NCBI GenBank assembly: GCA_964533495.1
Contig: CAZHJU010000001.1
Coordinates: 124,001 to 188,000 of the forward strand
Source: Ga0077527 sp964533495
Lineage (GTDB): Bacteria; Pseudomonadota; Gammaproteobacteria; Burkholderiales; SG8-41
Length of the DNA stretch: 64,000 nt
Reading direction: 5' to 3'
This document shows positions 16,824-26,587 of this stretch, piece by piece. The first letter of the stretch is position 1, and every line of letters starts with the position of its first letter. The translations under genes and the position numbers were made by a program. The notes under the pieces were generated by a model. That model saw nothing but the letters and a program-made list of their open reading frames with translations, was not told the DNA's origin and searched no databases.

Positions 16824-17219
16824 TTGGACGCCTCTGCTACGCTGACCGCCCTGTTCGCCAGCAGCTTCCTGGCGGCGACCCTGCTGCCCGGCGGCTCCGA
16901 GGCCGTGCTGTTCGGGGCGCTGAAACTGCACCCCGACAGGCTGTGGCTGATGCTGGCCGTGGCCACCCTCGGCAACACGCTCGGGGGACTCTCCTCCTAC
17001 CTGATCGGCCGCCTGATCCCGCAGAAAACGCGGCTCAAGGGCCTGCCCGCGATGCAGCGCTGGGGCAGCCCGGCCCTGCTGCTGTCCTGGGTGCCGCTGA
17101 TCGGCGACCCGCTGTGTGTGGCGGCCGGCTGGCTGCGGCTCAATTTCTGGTGGTCGGCGCTGTTCATCGCCACGGGCAAGTTTGCCCGTTACTGGGCCAT
17201 CGCCGTGCTGGCGGTTTAG
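16824..17219 (+). CDS. YqaA-like inner-membrane protein (DedA/SNARE-associated family)
   Basis: The 131-residue product begins with a TTG start (no ATG is in frame nearby): MDASATLTALFASSFLAATL and then LPGGSEAVLFGAL. The LPGGSEA motif near residues 21-27 is the YqaA signature, followed by GNTLGGLSSYLIGR and WGSPALLLSWVPLIGDPLCVAAGWLR. Four hydrophobic segments are visible. The family is a relative of DedA undecaprenyl-phosphate flippases, but the role of YqaA is not known. Confidence 0.85.
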   Translation: MDASATLTALFASSFLAATLLPGGSEAVLFGALKLHPDRLWLMLAVATLGNTLGGLSSYLIGRLIPQKTRLKGLPAMQRWGSPALLLSWVPLIGDPLCVAAGWLRLNFWWSALFIATGKFARYWAIAVLAV

Positions 17220-17284
17220 CGTCCGCCGACCGCATTGCGTTAAACTCCGCGATCATCCAGCAGCAAGCCAAGCAGCACGCCGCC

Positions 17285-20200
17285 ATGACCGCCCGCCTGC
17301 GGGAAATCCCCTACAACTACACCTCGTTCTCCGACCGCGAGATCGTCATCCGGCTGCTCGGCGCCGCGCGCTGGGACCTGCTGAACGAACTGCGCGCGCA
17401 GCGGCGCACCGGCCGTTCGGCGAAAATGCTCTACGAAGTGCTGGGCGACATGTGGGTCGTCAGGCGCAACCCGTACATCGAGGACGACCTGCTCGGCAAC
17501 CGCAAACGGCGGTCGGCGCTGGTCGAGGGCATGCGCGGCCGGCTCAACGGCATCGAGGCGCGGCGCGACGCGGACGACCGGCGGGTGGCCGCGCTGCTCG
17601 CCGCCGCGCGCGAGGCAGTCGATGACTTCGAAGCCGGATTCGGGGAAACCCTGGCGCTGCGCCGGCGCGTGCTGGCGCGGCTTGCCCGCGCCACGCGCCG
17701 CGACAACATCCGGTTCGACGGCCTTGCCCGCGTGTCCCACGTCACCGATGCCACCGACTGGCGGGTCGAATATCCCTTCGTCGTCGTCAACCCGGACACC
17801 GAGGACGAAGTCGCCGGCATCGTGCGTGCCTGCATCGAGCTCGGCCTGACCATCATCCCGCGCGGCGGCGGCACCGGCTACACCGGCGGCGCGGTTCCGC
17901 TGACGCCGCTGTCGGCGGTGATCAATACCGAGAAACTCGATACGCTGCCCGCGATCGAACACGTCGTCCTGCCCGGCGTCGCGCAACCGGTGCCCGTCGT
18001 GCGCTGCGGCGCCGGCGTGGTCACCCGCCGCGCGATGGAGGCCGCCGAGGCGGCGGGCCTGGTGTTCGCCTGCGACCCGACCTCGGCCGACGCCTCCTGC
18101 ATCGGCGGCAACGTGGCGATGAACGCCGGCGGCAAGAAAGCGGTGCTGTGGGGCACCGCGCTCGACAACCTCGCGTCGTGGAAAATGGTGACGCCGGAAG
18201 CGCAATGGATGCTGGTCGAGCGGCTGGACCACAATCTCGGCAAGATCCACGACATCCCGGTCGCGCGCTTCCGCATCACGCGCTACGCCCGCGACGGCAG
18301 GACGCCGGAGGGTGAACCGCGGATCCTCGAAATCCCGGGAAGCACCTTCCGCAAGCGGGGACTGGGCAAGGACGTCACCGACAAGGTGCTCGGCGGCCTG
18401 CCCGGCGTGCAGAAGGAGGGCTGCGACGGCATCATCACCCAGGCCACCTTCGTGCTGCACCGGATGCCACCGGCGATTCGCACCGTGTGCCTGGAATTCT
18501 TCAGCCCGGTGCGCGAGGCCGTGCCGTCGATCGTCGAGATCAAGCGCTGTCTCGACGGCAATCCGGACGCCATTCTCGCCGGGCTCGAGCATCTGGATGC
18601 GCGCTACGTGAAGGCCGTCGGTTACGCCACCAAGTCGCGCCGCGCCGGACGCCCGAAAATGGTGCTGGTCGGCGACATCGTCGGCGAGAACGAGGATGCC
18701 GTGGCCGCCGCCGCGTCGCAGGTCGTGCGCATCGCCAACGCCCGCGGCGCCGAAGGCTTCATCGCCGTCTCCGCCGAGGCCCGCAAGACCTTCTGGCTCG
18801 ACCGCGCGCGCACCGCGGCCATCGCCCGCCATACCAACGCCTTCAAAATCAACGAGGACGTGGTCATTCCGCTGGAGCGCCTCGGCGACTACTCCGACGG
18901 CATCGAGCGCATCAACATCGAACTGTCGATCCGCAACAAGCTGCGCATCCTCGATGCCGTCGACGCGGTGGTCGGCGGCGAGCTGCCGGTAGCGAGCCCG
19001 GATCCCGGCGTCTCCGCGGCCGAGGTCATCGGCGACCGGCCGGCGCGCGCGCGCGCCCTGATCGCGGCGGCGCGCACCCGCTGGCAGTGGCTGCTCAACC
19101 ACATCGACACGGCCTTGGCGGATCTGCGTGACAAGTCCGATGAGCCCTGGCGTTTTTACTCATCGTTCATCGCTCATCATTCATCGCTGTTCGGCGCCCT
19201 GCAGGACCACGACATCCGGGTGTCCTGGAAGGAGGAGGTCCGCGCCCACCTCGCCGATCTCTTCGGCGGCCGGCCGTTCGCGAAAGTGATGGAGGCCGTG
19301 GATGCCGCGCACCGCCAGGCCCTGCGGGGGCGCGTGTTCGTCGCGCTGCACATGCACGCCGGCGACGGCAACGTGCACACCAACATCCCGGTGAACTCCG
19401 ACAACTACGCCATGCTGCAGGAGGCCGCCGAAGCGGTCGCGCGCATCATGCGGCTGGCCGAATCGCTCGACGGCGTGATTTCCGGCGAGCACGGCATCGG
19501 CATCACCAAGCTCGAGTTCCTGCCGCCGGAACGCATCGCGGCCTTCCGCGACTACAAGCAGGCGGCCGACCCCCACGGACATTTCAACAGGGGCAAGCTT
19601 TTGCACGGCGCCGATCTCGGCAACGCCTACACGCCCAGTTTCTCCCTGCTCGGCGCGGAAAGCCTGATTCTCGAGCACTCGGACGTCGGCGCGATCGCCG
19701 ACTCGGTCAAGGACTGCCTGCGCTGCGGCAAGTGCAAGCCGGTCTGCGCGACCCACGTGCCGCGCGCCAACCTGCTCTACAGCCCGCGCAACAAGATCCT
19801 CGCCACCGGCCTGCTGATCGAAGCCTTCCTTTACGAGGAACAGACCCGGCGCGGCATCTCGCTCGAGCATTTCGACGAATTCGGCGACGTGGCCGATCAC
19901 TGCACCGTGTGCCACAAGTGCGCCAACCCCTGCCCGGTGGACATCGACTTCGGCGACGTGTCGATCGCGATGCGCAACTTCCTGCGCAGCCACGGCAAGC
20001 GCCGCTTCAATGCCGGCGCGAAGGCATCGATGTTCTTCCTCAATGCGACCGATCCGCGCACGATCAACATCGCGCGCAAGCTGATGATCGACTGGGGTTA
20101 CCGCGCCCAGCGCCTGGGCCACCGCGCGACGAAGGCGCTGGGGCTGGCCGGGCGTCAGGCGCGGCGGCCGCCGGCGACCACCGGCAAGCCGCCGCTGCGC

Positions 20201-21128
20201 GCGCAGGTCATCCATTTCGTCAACAAGCCGATGCCCGGCGGGCTGCCGAAAAAGGCCTCGCGCGCGCTGCTCGACATCGAGGACGCGCGCATGGTGCCGG
20301 TGATCCGCGACCCGGCGAAGGTCACCGAGGATTCGGACGCGGTGTTCTATTTTCCCGGCTGCGGGTCGGAGCGGCTGTTCAGCCAGGTCGGCCTCGCCAC
20401 CCAGGCGATGCTGTTCGATCTCGGCGTGCAAACCGTGCTGCCGCCGGGCTACCTGTGCTGCGGCTACCCGCAGANNNNNNNNNNCGGCCGGCGAAGAGGC
20501 GCGGGGCCAGGCCATCACCACCGCCAACCGCGTGCTGTTCCACCGCGTCGCGCACACGCTGAACTACCTCGACATCAGGACCGTCATCGTGTCCTGCGGC
20601 ACCTGCATGGACCAGCTGCAGAAGTACGAATTCGGGAAAATATTCCCCGGCTGCCGGCTGCTCGACATCCACGAATACCTGCTCGAATGCGGCGTGAAGC
20701 TCGACGGCATCAGCGGCGAACGTTACATGTACCATGACCCCTGCCACACGCCGATGAAAACCCATGTGCCGATGAAGGTGGTCAACGCCCTGATGGCGGC
20801 GCCGGTCACCCTCAGCGAACGCTGCTGCGGCGAATCCGGCACGCTGGCGGTGACGCGTCCCGACATCTCGACCCAGGTGCGCTTCCGCAAGGAGGAAGAG
20901 CTGCGCCGCGGCGCGGCGAAGTTGCGCGGAAACACCGGCGGTGGCAAGGTGAAGATCCTGACTTCCTGCCCGTCCTGCCTGCAGGGCCTTGCGCGGTTCG
21001 GCGACGACGCCGGCACGGAAGCGGACTACATCGTCGTCGAAATGGCGCGGCATCTGCTCGGCGCGCGCTGGATGGAGGACTACGTGGCGAAGGCCAACCG
21101 GGGCGGCATCGAAAGGGTTCTGCTGTGA
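17285..21128 (+). CDS. large FAD/Fe-S oxidoreductase (DUF3683, D-lactate dehydrogenase/glycolate oxidase type), interrupted by a 10-N gap
   Basis: Start MTARLREIPYNYTSF at 17285. The order is: DUF3683 N-terminal domain; FAD-binding PCMH domain with PRGGGTGYTGGAVPLTPLS near residue 196; C-terminal FAD-oxidase domain with HMHAGDGNVHTN near 690 and ISGEHGIGITK near 735; two CxxCxxCxxxC clusters (4Fe-4S type) starting at Cys811 and Cys873; and a CCG domain with LCCGYPQ before the gap and SCGTCMDQL and ERCCGESG after it. The expected size is about 1,275 residues. Coding frames before and after the N run (20475-20484) differ, so 10 is a placeholder length. A true gap of a multiple of three, plausibly 3 bases, would restore one frame. 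It is likely a membrane-associated respiratory 2-hydroxyacid dehydrogenase. Confidence 0.88.
19158..19189 (+). repeat. TCATCGYT-type repeat inside the FAD/Fe-S oxidoreductase
   Basis: ACTCATCGTTCATCGCTCAT followed by CATTCATCGCTG is four imprecise copies of an 8-base unit, TCATCGYT. It is translated in frame as SSFIAHHSSLFG around residues 625-636. It resembles both arms of the hairpin between aceF and nadD (54056-54135), which use the same unit. It looks like a short repeat that entered the gene without breaking the frame. Confidence 0.6.
20475..20484. other. assembly gap (10 N)
   Basis: The only ambiguous bases in the window, inside the CCG domain of the FAD/Fe-S oxidoreductase. The reading frame does not continue across the stated length, so the size of the gap is not real. 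Confidence 0.98.
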
Positions 21129-21252
21129 TGCGTGCGATTTGGCACAGGGCGGCGCGCGCAACCTGTCGTGGATCGGCGACATGTGCGATATTCACTTGCG
21201 CCGACACTTTACCGATCAGAATAATGCGTGTCCCATACCCGCGGGATACGCC

Positions 21253-22809
21253 ATGGCTACCGTCTTGAGTGCAACACCCGGACTGCTGAAAATCTCCGAC
21301 GCCGCGTCGGCTGCCGCCTTTACCGCGCAGCTCGCGGCGGCCAACCCTGCGCAGCGCCAGGCGCAGTTGCTGACCCAGCTGCGCCTGCTGGCCGACACGC
21401 GGATCGGCGGCGGCGAGCGCCTGCGGGTGCTCGAAACCCTGCGCGACACCGTCCTGGAAACGCAGCACGCACGAAGCCGCGAATACTGGGGCAAACCGGT
21501 GCCCTTCGACGCGGAAACCCGCGAGATTTTCGACCGCAGCACCGCGCTGTGGCGCGTCCTGGCCGACGCCTACGAATCGCTGATCGCCGACATGGCGGAG
21601 ACCGCCCCGGAACTGGCCGAACGCGCCGAAATCGTCTGTTACCGCGCGTTGCGCTGCGCCGGTTTTGCGATGACGGCGCACAACCGCGCCTACCACGCGG
21701 TGCCCGCCGCCCTGTGGGAACAGATTCACCGGCTCTACGCCTTCGCCGAAAGCGCCGAAGTCACTTCCACGCCCGTCAGCGAGAGCAACGGCGCCAGCAA
21801 CGTCGACCTCGCCTACCTGCAGATCGTGCTGACCCAGCGCGCCAACCCGGACTCGCTGTCGCTGCTGCAGATGAACACCGTGGACCGCGCGCTGGCGCAA
21901 TGGGTCGTGCTCGCCGGACTGTCGCGCACGGCGCCGGCGGTGGACAGCGGCACCACGCTGGCCGTCGACCTCGGCTCCGCCGAAGGCGCCCGCCGCCTGA
22001 AAAACCTCAAGGGCGACAATCTGCGTTACCTCGCTCTTGAGCAGGTCGGCGAGAAACTCCGCCAGACCGCGATCACCCTGAAAACGCAGACCCCGGAAAA
22101 ACTCGGCCTCGGACTGATTTCGCAGGCGAACTGCGAAAAGCTGATGCTCAGCCTGCACTCCCACTGGATCGCCCCCGGCACGGGCCGGGTCGACGAACGC
22201 AAGCCGGTCTCGTTCAACGTGCTGGTCTCCGGCACGCTGGCGGCCATGCATTTCAACATCAGCGGCAAACCCTTCGCGCCGCCCGACACCGGACTGTCGT
22301 CGCGCGCGCGTTTCGAGATGGCCGGATTCGAACGGGTCGACGGCCCGGGCCTCGGCGAGGCCTCGGTGCGCAGCCGCACACTGGAAACCTGGACCGTCGC
22401 CAACCAGAGCGCCTCCGGCATCCTCGGCCTGTGCCGCAAACCCTCGGACAGCACCCGGCTCACGCACAACCAGCTGCTCGGCCTGGTCGCGCCCAACGGC
22501 AACACCTATCTCGGCTTCGTGCAGCGGCTGTCGGTCGATGCCGAAGGTGCGGCGTGGCTGGGTTTCCGGCTGTTGCGCGCCAAGGCCTCCGCCGTCGCCG
22601 CGCGCCCCGCGAACAACGAACTCGCGTACGACCGCGCGCTGCTGCTGGCCGCCGGCCCCGGCGAAACGCCCTCGATCCTGGTCGCGCCCGGAACCTGGGC
22701 GGCAGACCGCGTGCTCGACCTGAACGACGGCAAGCCGCAGCAGATCCGCCTCACCGCGCTGCTCGACAGTGGCTCCAACTTCGAACGCGCAAACTACGCT
22801 CCCGCTTGA
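21253..22809 (+). CDS. uncharacterised 518-residue protein, possibly PilZ-like at its C terminus
   Basis: The product starts MATVLSATPGLLKISDAASA. The N-terminal 300 residues are helical, with no motif I recognise. The last about 150 residues contain a beta-rich stretch, THNQLLGLVAPNGNTYLGF then VQRLSVDAEGAAWLGFRLL, reminiscent of the strands of PilZ-type c-di-GMP-binding domains, but the arginine motif RxxxR is not evident. There is no signal peptide or membrane segment, so it is presumably cytoplasmic. It stands 124 bp after the FAD/Fe-S gene and its end overlaps the start region of the DUF2817 gene. I do not assign a function. Confidence 0.6.
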   Translation: MATVLSATPGLLKISDAASAAAFTAQLAAANPAQRQAQLLTQLRLLADTRIGGGERLRVLETLRDTVLETQHARSREYWGKPVPFDAETREIFDRSTALWRVLADAYESLIADMAETAPELAERAEIVCYRALRCAGFAMTAHNRAYHAVPAALWEQIHRLYAFAESAEVTSTPVSESNGASNVDLAYLQIVLTQRANPDSLSLLQMNTVDRALAQWVVLAGLSRTAPAVDSGTTLAVDLGSAEGARRLKNLKGDNLRYLALEQVGEKLRQTAITLKTQTPEKLGLGLISQANCEKLMLSLHSHWIAPGTGRVDERKPVSFNVLVSGTLAAMHFNISGKPFAPPDTGLSSRARFEMAGFERVDGPGLGEASVRSRTLETWTVANQSASGILGLCRKPSDSTRLTHNQLLGLVAPNGNTYLGFVQRLSVDAEGAAWLGFRLLRAKASAVAARPANNELAYDRALLLAAGPGETPSILVAPGTWAADRVLDLNDGKPQQIRLTALLDSGSNFERANYAPA

Positions 22810-23908
22810 GCGGGCGGCGACCCGCGCGGCAGCGGCCGGTGCCGGATTTTTTTCACCGGACTATGCCGCGGCACGCAGCCGCTTCAGGGCCGCGGCCCGC
22901 GGCGCCGGCGCCGCGCTGGACGCGCTGCCGCTGGCGGCCCGCGGCCCCCGCGACGAAACGCTGACCATCGACATCGCCTGGCTCGGCAGCCGCCGGCCCC
23001 GGCGCGCGGTGCTGCATGTCACCGGCGTGCATGGCGTGGAAGCCTTCGCCGGATCGGCGGCGCAGCTCGCGCTGCTGGCCGCGCCGCCATCGTTGCCGGC
23101 CGACGGCGCGCTGGTCCTGCTGCACGCGCTGAATCCGTACGGCATGGCCTGGCTGCGCCGCGCCAACGAGCACAACGTCGATCTCAACCGCAATTTCCAT
23201 CTCGACAGCGGCATCTGGACCGGCGCGCCGCCGCTCTACAGGCGGCTGGACCCCCTGCTCAACCCCGCGTCGCCGCCGGCGCGCGATGCGTTCGCGCTGC
23301 GCCTCGCGGCCGCCGGCATGCGGCACGGCGCGCATGCGGTGCGCCAGGCGATCGCCCACGGCCAGCACCGCTATCCGCGCGGACTGTTCTACGGCGGCGC
23401 CGAACTGCAGCCCGGACCGCGGCTGTTCATCGACTGGTTGCAGGAACGGCTGGGCATGGCGGAACGCGTGTTCGCCATCGACATGCACACCGGACTCGGC
23501 CCCCACGGCGAGGACACGCTGATCCTCGAACCCGGTGTCGGCACGGCATCCGTCGCGGAACTGCAGGCCGCCCTGCGGCGGCCGCTGACCGGCGGCAACG
23601 CCGCCCCCGTGGCCTACACGGTGCGCGGCAGTCTCGGCGCCGCGTTGCCGCGCCTGCTGCCCGGGGCCCGCGTCGAATTCGTGCTCCAGGAAATCGGCAC
23701 CTGGTCGACCCTGCGCGTGATCAGCGCGCTGCGCGAGGAAAACCGCTGGCACCATTTCGGTGAAGGCGGCATCGACCACGCCGCCAAGCGCGGCCTGCTC
23801 GAAGCGCTTTGCCCCGCGAATCCGGCATGGCGCGCGGCCGCGGCGGCGCTCGGCGCGGATGCAGTGTGCCGGGCCGCCGCCTGGCTGTTCGCGGAAAGGC
23901 GGCCATGA
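22769..23908 (+). CDS. DUF2817 family protein (M14 carboxypeptidase-like)
   Basis: The frame is 379 codons from a GTG at 22769, which overlaps the previous gene by 41 bp. The true start may lie further in, near FFSPDYAAARSRF, where similarity to the family begins. Zinc-ligand motifs of the M14-like fold are visible: HGVEAFAGSAAQL (His and Glu), the substrate Arg/Asn in VDLNRNFHLD, a second His in AIDMHTGLGPHGED, and a late acidic residue in EFVLQEIGTWS. The family is predicted to be a zinc peptidase or amidase. The end overlaps the HIT gene start as ATGA. Confidence 0.82.
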   Translation: MAPTSNAQTTLPLERAATRAAAAGAGFFSPDYAAARSRFRAAARGAGAALDALPLAARGPRDETLTIDIAWLGSRRPRRAVLHVTGVHGVEAFAGSAAQLALLAAPPSLPADGALVLLHALNPYGMAWLRRANEHNVDLNRNFHLDSGIWTGAPPLYRRLDPLLNPASPPARDAFALRLAAAGMRHGAHAVRQAIAHGQHRYPRGLFYGGAELQPGPRLFIDWLQERLGMAERVFAIDMHTGLGPHGEDTLILEPGVGTASVAELQAALRRPLTGGNAAPVAYTVRGSLGAALPRLLPGARVEFVLQEIGTWSTLRVISALREENRWHHFGEGGIDHAAKRGLLEALCPANPAWRAAAAALGADAVCRAAAWLFAERRP

Positions 23909-24336
23909 GGGCCATGAGCTGCGAACTGTGCGACGCCACCGGCGGCCCCCTGCTGTGGCAGGACGCGCGCTGCCGGGTGATCCGCGTCGACGAACCCGGC
24001 TATCCCGGATTCTGCCGCGTCATCTGGAACGCGCACGTAAAGGAAATGAGCGACCTCGATGCCGCGGACCGCGCCCACTGCATGGCCGTGGTGTTCGGCG
24101 TCGAACGGGCCCTGCGCGCGCTGATGCGTCCCGACAAGATCAACGTGGCAAGCCTCGGCAACATGGTGGCGCATGTGCATTGGCACGTGATCCCGCGTTT
24201 CGCCGACGATCCGCACTTTCCGCAGCCGGTCTGGGGGCAGCGCCAGCGCGAATCCCGCAACACGCGGCAGGCGGAGGACAAGCCGCTGATCGCCGCCATT
24301 GCCGCGGAACTCAAAAATATCAATAAAATCAAATAG
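23905..24336 (+). CDS. HIT family nucleotide-binding hydrolase
   Basis: The product is about 143 residues. The catalytic histidine triad HVHWHVIPRF is near residues 90-99, and an N-terminal SCELCDATGGPLLWQDAR resembles the zinc-binding start of some HIT proteins. The start at 23905 overlaps the previous stop as ATGA; a second ATG at 23914 is also possible. The C-terminal residues KNINKIK and the TAG stop are encoded by an A-rich repeat, so the natural tail has been replaced. HIT proteins hydrolyse nucleotide phosphoramidates or dinucleotides. Confidence 0.9.
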   Translation: MRAMSCELCDATGGPLLWQDARCRVIRVDEPGYPGFCRVIWNAHVKEMSDLDAADRAHCMAVVFGVERALRALMRPDKINVASLGNMVAHVHWHVIPRFADDPHFPQPVWGQRQRESRNTRQAEDKPLIAAIAAELKNINKIK

Positions 24337-24339
24337 TTA
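24315..24339 (+). repeat. A-rich IHF-like dispersed element, copy 3
   Basis: AAATATCAATAAAATCAA, free bases ATAG, then TTA. AATCAA-N4-TTA is an exact IHF consensus match. It lies between the convergent HIT and phoR genes; it encodes the last HIT codons and stop, and ends 3 bases before the phoR stop. Confidence 0.75.
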
Positions 24340-24341
24340 TA

Positions 24342-25688
24342 TTAAGAACTGCGGGCATCGGCGGGCTGCGGCCGGGCCAGCACCCGGATCTCCGGAAACA
24401 CCACGCTGAAACAACTGCCGCTGCCCGGCTCGCTGGCGACTTCGAGCCGCGCCGCGTGGCGGTTGACCACGTGCTTGACGATGGCGAGCCCCAGCCCGGT
24501 GCCGCCGGTCTCCCGCGAACGCCCGCGATCCACCCGGTAGAAACGCTCGGTCAGCCGCGGCAGGTGCTGGGGCGCGATGCCGATGCCGGTATCCCGCACC
24601 GCGAACACCGCGCCGTCGCCGGCATCCTTCCACGACAAACCGATCTCGCCGCCGGCCGGGGTGTAACGGATCGCATTGCTGACGAGGTTGCCGAAGGCGC
24701 TGCGCAGCTCGTCCTCCGCCCCGCCGACCCATGCGCTGCTCTCGAGCAGCAGCGTCACCTTGTGTTTTCCCGCCGACAGCGCCAGCGCGTCATGGTAGAG
24801 CGCCCGCGCGATGTCCGGCACGTTCACCGGCTCCTCGCGCGCCGGATTGCCCGCGGACTCCAGCCGCGACAGCGTCAGCAGGTCCTCGACCAGGATCTGC
24901 ATGCGCTTCGCCTGCTCGCTCATCATCGGCACCGAGCGCCGGATCAGCTCCGGATTCGGCGTCTCCATGTCGGCGATGGTTTCCAGGAATCCGCCGATCA
25001 CCGTCAGCGGCGTGCGCAGCTCGTGCGACACGTTGGCGACAAAATCGCGGCGCATGGTCTCCACGCGCTCGCGGTCGGTGACGTCGCGGCTGATGATCAG
25101 CTTGCGGTTGGCCTCGTAGGGCACGATCAGCACCGACAGGATCACGTCGCCGCCGCGCGAACTGCGCAGCGTCAGCGGCTCGGCGTAGCCTTCGGCATCC
25201 AGCGCCTCGACGAACTGCGGCTGGCGCATGAAATGCGTCACCATTTGCCCGGCGTCGCGCCGCGCATCGAGGCCGAAATGCAGTTCCGCCCGGGGGTTGC
25301 ACCACTCGACCTGGTTCGCGCCGTCAACGATCACCAGGCCGTCGGGCATCGCCATGCCCGCCCGCTGGAAATCCTGCAGCGTGGCGGTCAGCCGCGATTC
25401 GCTGCGCCGCTGGCGGCGCAGCAGGTGGTAGAACGCGGCAAACACGTCCTCCCACGGCCCGGTGCTGTCGGGCAGGGCCTCGGGACGCGGATCGGCCAGC
25501 CACTTCGACAGCCGCGCCAGATGGCGCACGTGGTACAGCAGCAGCGCCAGCAGCAGCAGCAGCGCGAGCCCCAGCGCCTGCTCCACCCCGGCCAGCGGCC
25601 AGGCCAGCAGCGCGGCGCAGGCCACCGCCGCGAGGCGCCACACGAAGCCGAGCCAGATAGTGTTCAAGCCTGCACCTTTTCCCGGCAC
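24342..25688 (-). CDS. phoR: phosphate regulon sensor histidine kinase PhoR
   Basis: The product is up to 448 residues. Two hydrophobic helices are near residues 10-50. A PAS domain (about 100-190) has GLVIVDGANQVEWCNP. The HisKA helix FVANVSHELRTPLTVIGGFL carries the phosphorylated His near residue 220, and the ATPase lobe has SNAIRYTPAGGEIG, DTGIGIAPQHLPRL and GTGLGLAIVKHV. It autophosphorylates when phosphate is low and passes phosphate to PhoB. The 448-codon frame starts at a GTG; a TTG at 25667 (MNTIWLGFVW) follows GGAAAAGG and is a good alternative start. Downstream of phoB on the same strand, 70 bp apart. Confidence 0.93.
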   Translation of the reverse strand: MPGKGAGLNTIWLGFVWRLAAVACAALLAWPLAGVEQALGLALLLLLALLLYHVRHLARLSKWLADPRPEALPDSTGPWEDVFAAFYHLLRRQRRSESRLTATLQDFQRAGMAMPDGLVIVDGANQVEWCNPRAELHFGLDARRDAGQMVTHFMRQPQFVEALDAEGYAEPLTLRSSRGGDVILSVLIVPYEANRKLIISRDVTDRERVETMRRDFVANVSHELRTPLTVIGGFLETIADMETPNPELIRRSVPMMSEQAKRMQILVEDLLTLSRLESAGNPAREEPVNVPDIARALYHDALALSAGKHKVTLLLESSAWVGGAEDELRSAFGNLVSNAIRYTPAGGEIGLSWKDAGDGAVFAVRDTGIGIAPQHLPRLTERFYRVDRGRSRETGGTGLGLAIVKHVVNRHAARLEVASEPGSGSCFSVVFPEIRVLARPQPADARSS

Positions 25689-25758
25689 TGTTTCCCGGCA
25701 CTTTTTTCCCGCGCCGATTATCCCACTCTCGCGCGGCTGCCGGGCCCGGTGGCCCCGC

Positions 25759-26445
25759 TCAGTTCACCGAGAAGCGGTATCCCGAGCTGCGCACGGTCTG
25801 CACCAGCCGGTCGTGGCCCGTGGGTTCCAGCGCCTTGCGCAGGCGGCGGATATGCACGTCGACCGTGCGCTCCTCGACGAACACATGGTCGCCCCAGACC
25901 TGGTCGAGCAGCTGCACCCGCGTGTAGACGCGCTCGGCATGGGTCATGAAGAAATGCAGCAGCCGGAATTCGGTGGGCCCGAGCTGCAGCGGCGCGCCGT
26001 TGCCGGTCACGCGGTGGCTGCCGGGATCCAGATGCAGGCCGGCGACCTCGATGACGTCGTCGGTGGCCTGCGGCGAACGCCGCCGCAGCACCGCCTTCAC
26101 CCGTGCATTGAGTTCGCGCGGCGAGAACGGCTTGGTGATGTAATCGTCGGCGCCGGTCTCCAGTCCCGCCAGCTTGTCCTGCTCCTCGGCGCGCGCCGTG
26201 AGCATGATCAGCGGCACGGTCTGGGTGCGCTTGTCGCCGCGCAGGCGGCGCGCGAACTCCACGCCGTTGATGCCGGGCAGCATCCAGTCGAGCACGATCA
26301 GATCCGGCAATTCCTCGCGCACCATGCGCATCGCCTCTTCGGCCGATTCGGCCCGCAGCGCGCGATGCCCGGCCAGCTCCAGATTGCAGGCCACCAGCTC
26401 CTGGATTGCCGGCTCGTCCTCGACCACCAGTATTGTTGCCGCCAT
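25759..26445 (-). CDS. phoB: phosphate regulon response regulator PhoB
   Basis: The 228-residue product has a receiver domain with acidic residues in VVEDEPAIQE, phospho-acceptor Asp in DLIVLDWMLPG (about residue 54), Thr in PLIMLTARAEEQD and Lys in YITKPFSPREL. The winged-helix domain (about 130-228) ends VQTVRSSGYRFSVN. It binds Pho boxes to activate phosphate-starvation genes. A Pho-box-like pair lies 47-64 bp upstream of its own start, so it is likely autoregulated. It forms an operon with phoR. Confidence 0.96.
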   Translation of the reverse strand: MAATILVVEDEPAIQELVACNLELAGHRALRAESAEEAMRMVREELPDLIVLDWMLPGINGVEFARRLRGDKRTQTVPLIMLTARAEEQDKLAGLETGADDYITKPFSPRELNARVKAVLRRRSPQATDDVIEVAGLHLDPGSHRVTGNGAPLQLGPTEFRLLHFFMTHAERVYTRVQLLDQVWGDHVFVEERTVDVHIRRLRKALEPTGHDRLVQTVRSSGYRFSVN

Positions 26446-26475
26446 GAATGCTCCGGGCAGATTCGACAGGCCCCG

Positions 26476-26509
26476 ATATTATGACCCTGTTGTTACAGGC
26501 ACATGACAG
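26476..26509 (-). promoter_or_regulatory. Pho box and -10 of the phoB promoter
   Basis: On the minus strand, CTGTCAT, four bases, CTGTAAC (26509-26492) matches the two 7-bp direct repeats of a Pho box (CTGTCAT-N4-CTGTCAT) with one clear departure. TAATAT (26481-26476) lies 10 bases downstream, the spacing usual between the box and the -10 of PhoB-activated promoters. phoB starts 31 bases after the -10 (26445). Confidence 0.75.
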
Positions 26510-26587
26510 GACAGCGGACAGCGCGGCAACGGCACACCGCAAGTCCTTGCATCCAAAGCCGCTTTTCCCCCGTTCGCGGGGTCGGTT

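Noticed and set aside
17240..19102. 620-codon minus-strand frame opposite the FAD/Fe-S oxidoreductase
   Set aside because: Shadow frame with composition typical of antisense reading (Arg, Gly, Ala, His); no recognised motif.
25676..25712. Direct repeat TTTCCCGGCACT before phoR
   Set aside because: Two 12-base copies stand in the short phoB-phoR gap. They may be chance or slippage and have no clear function; they only complicate the choice of start.
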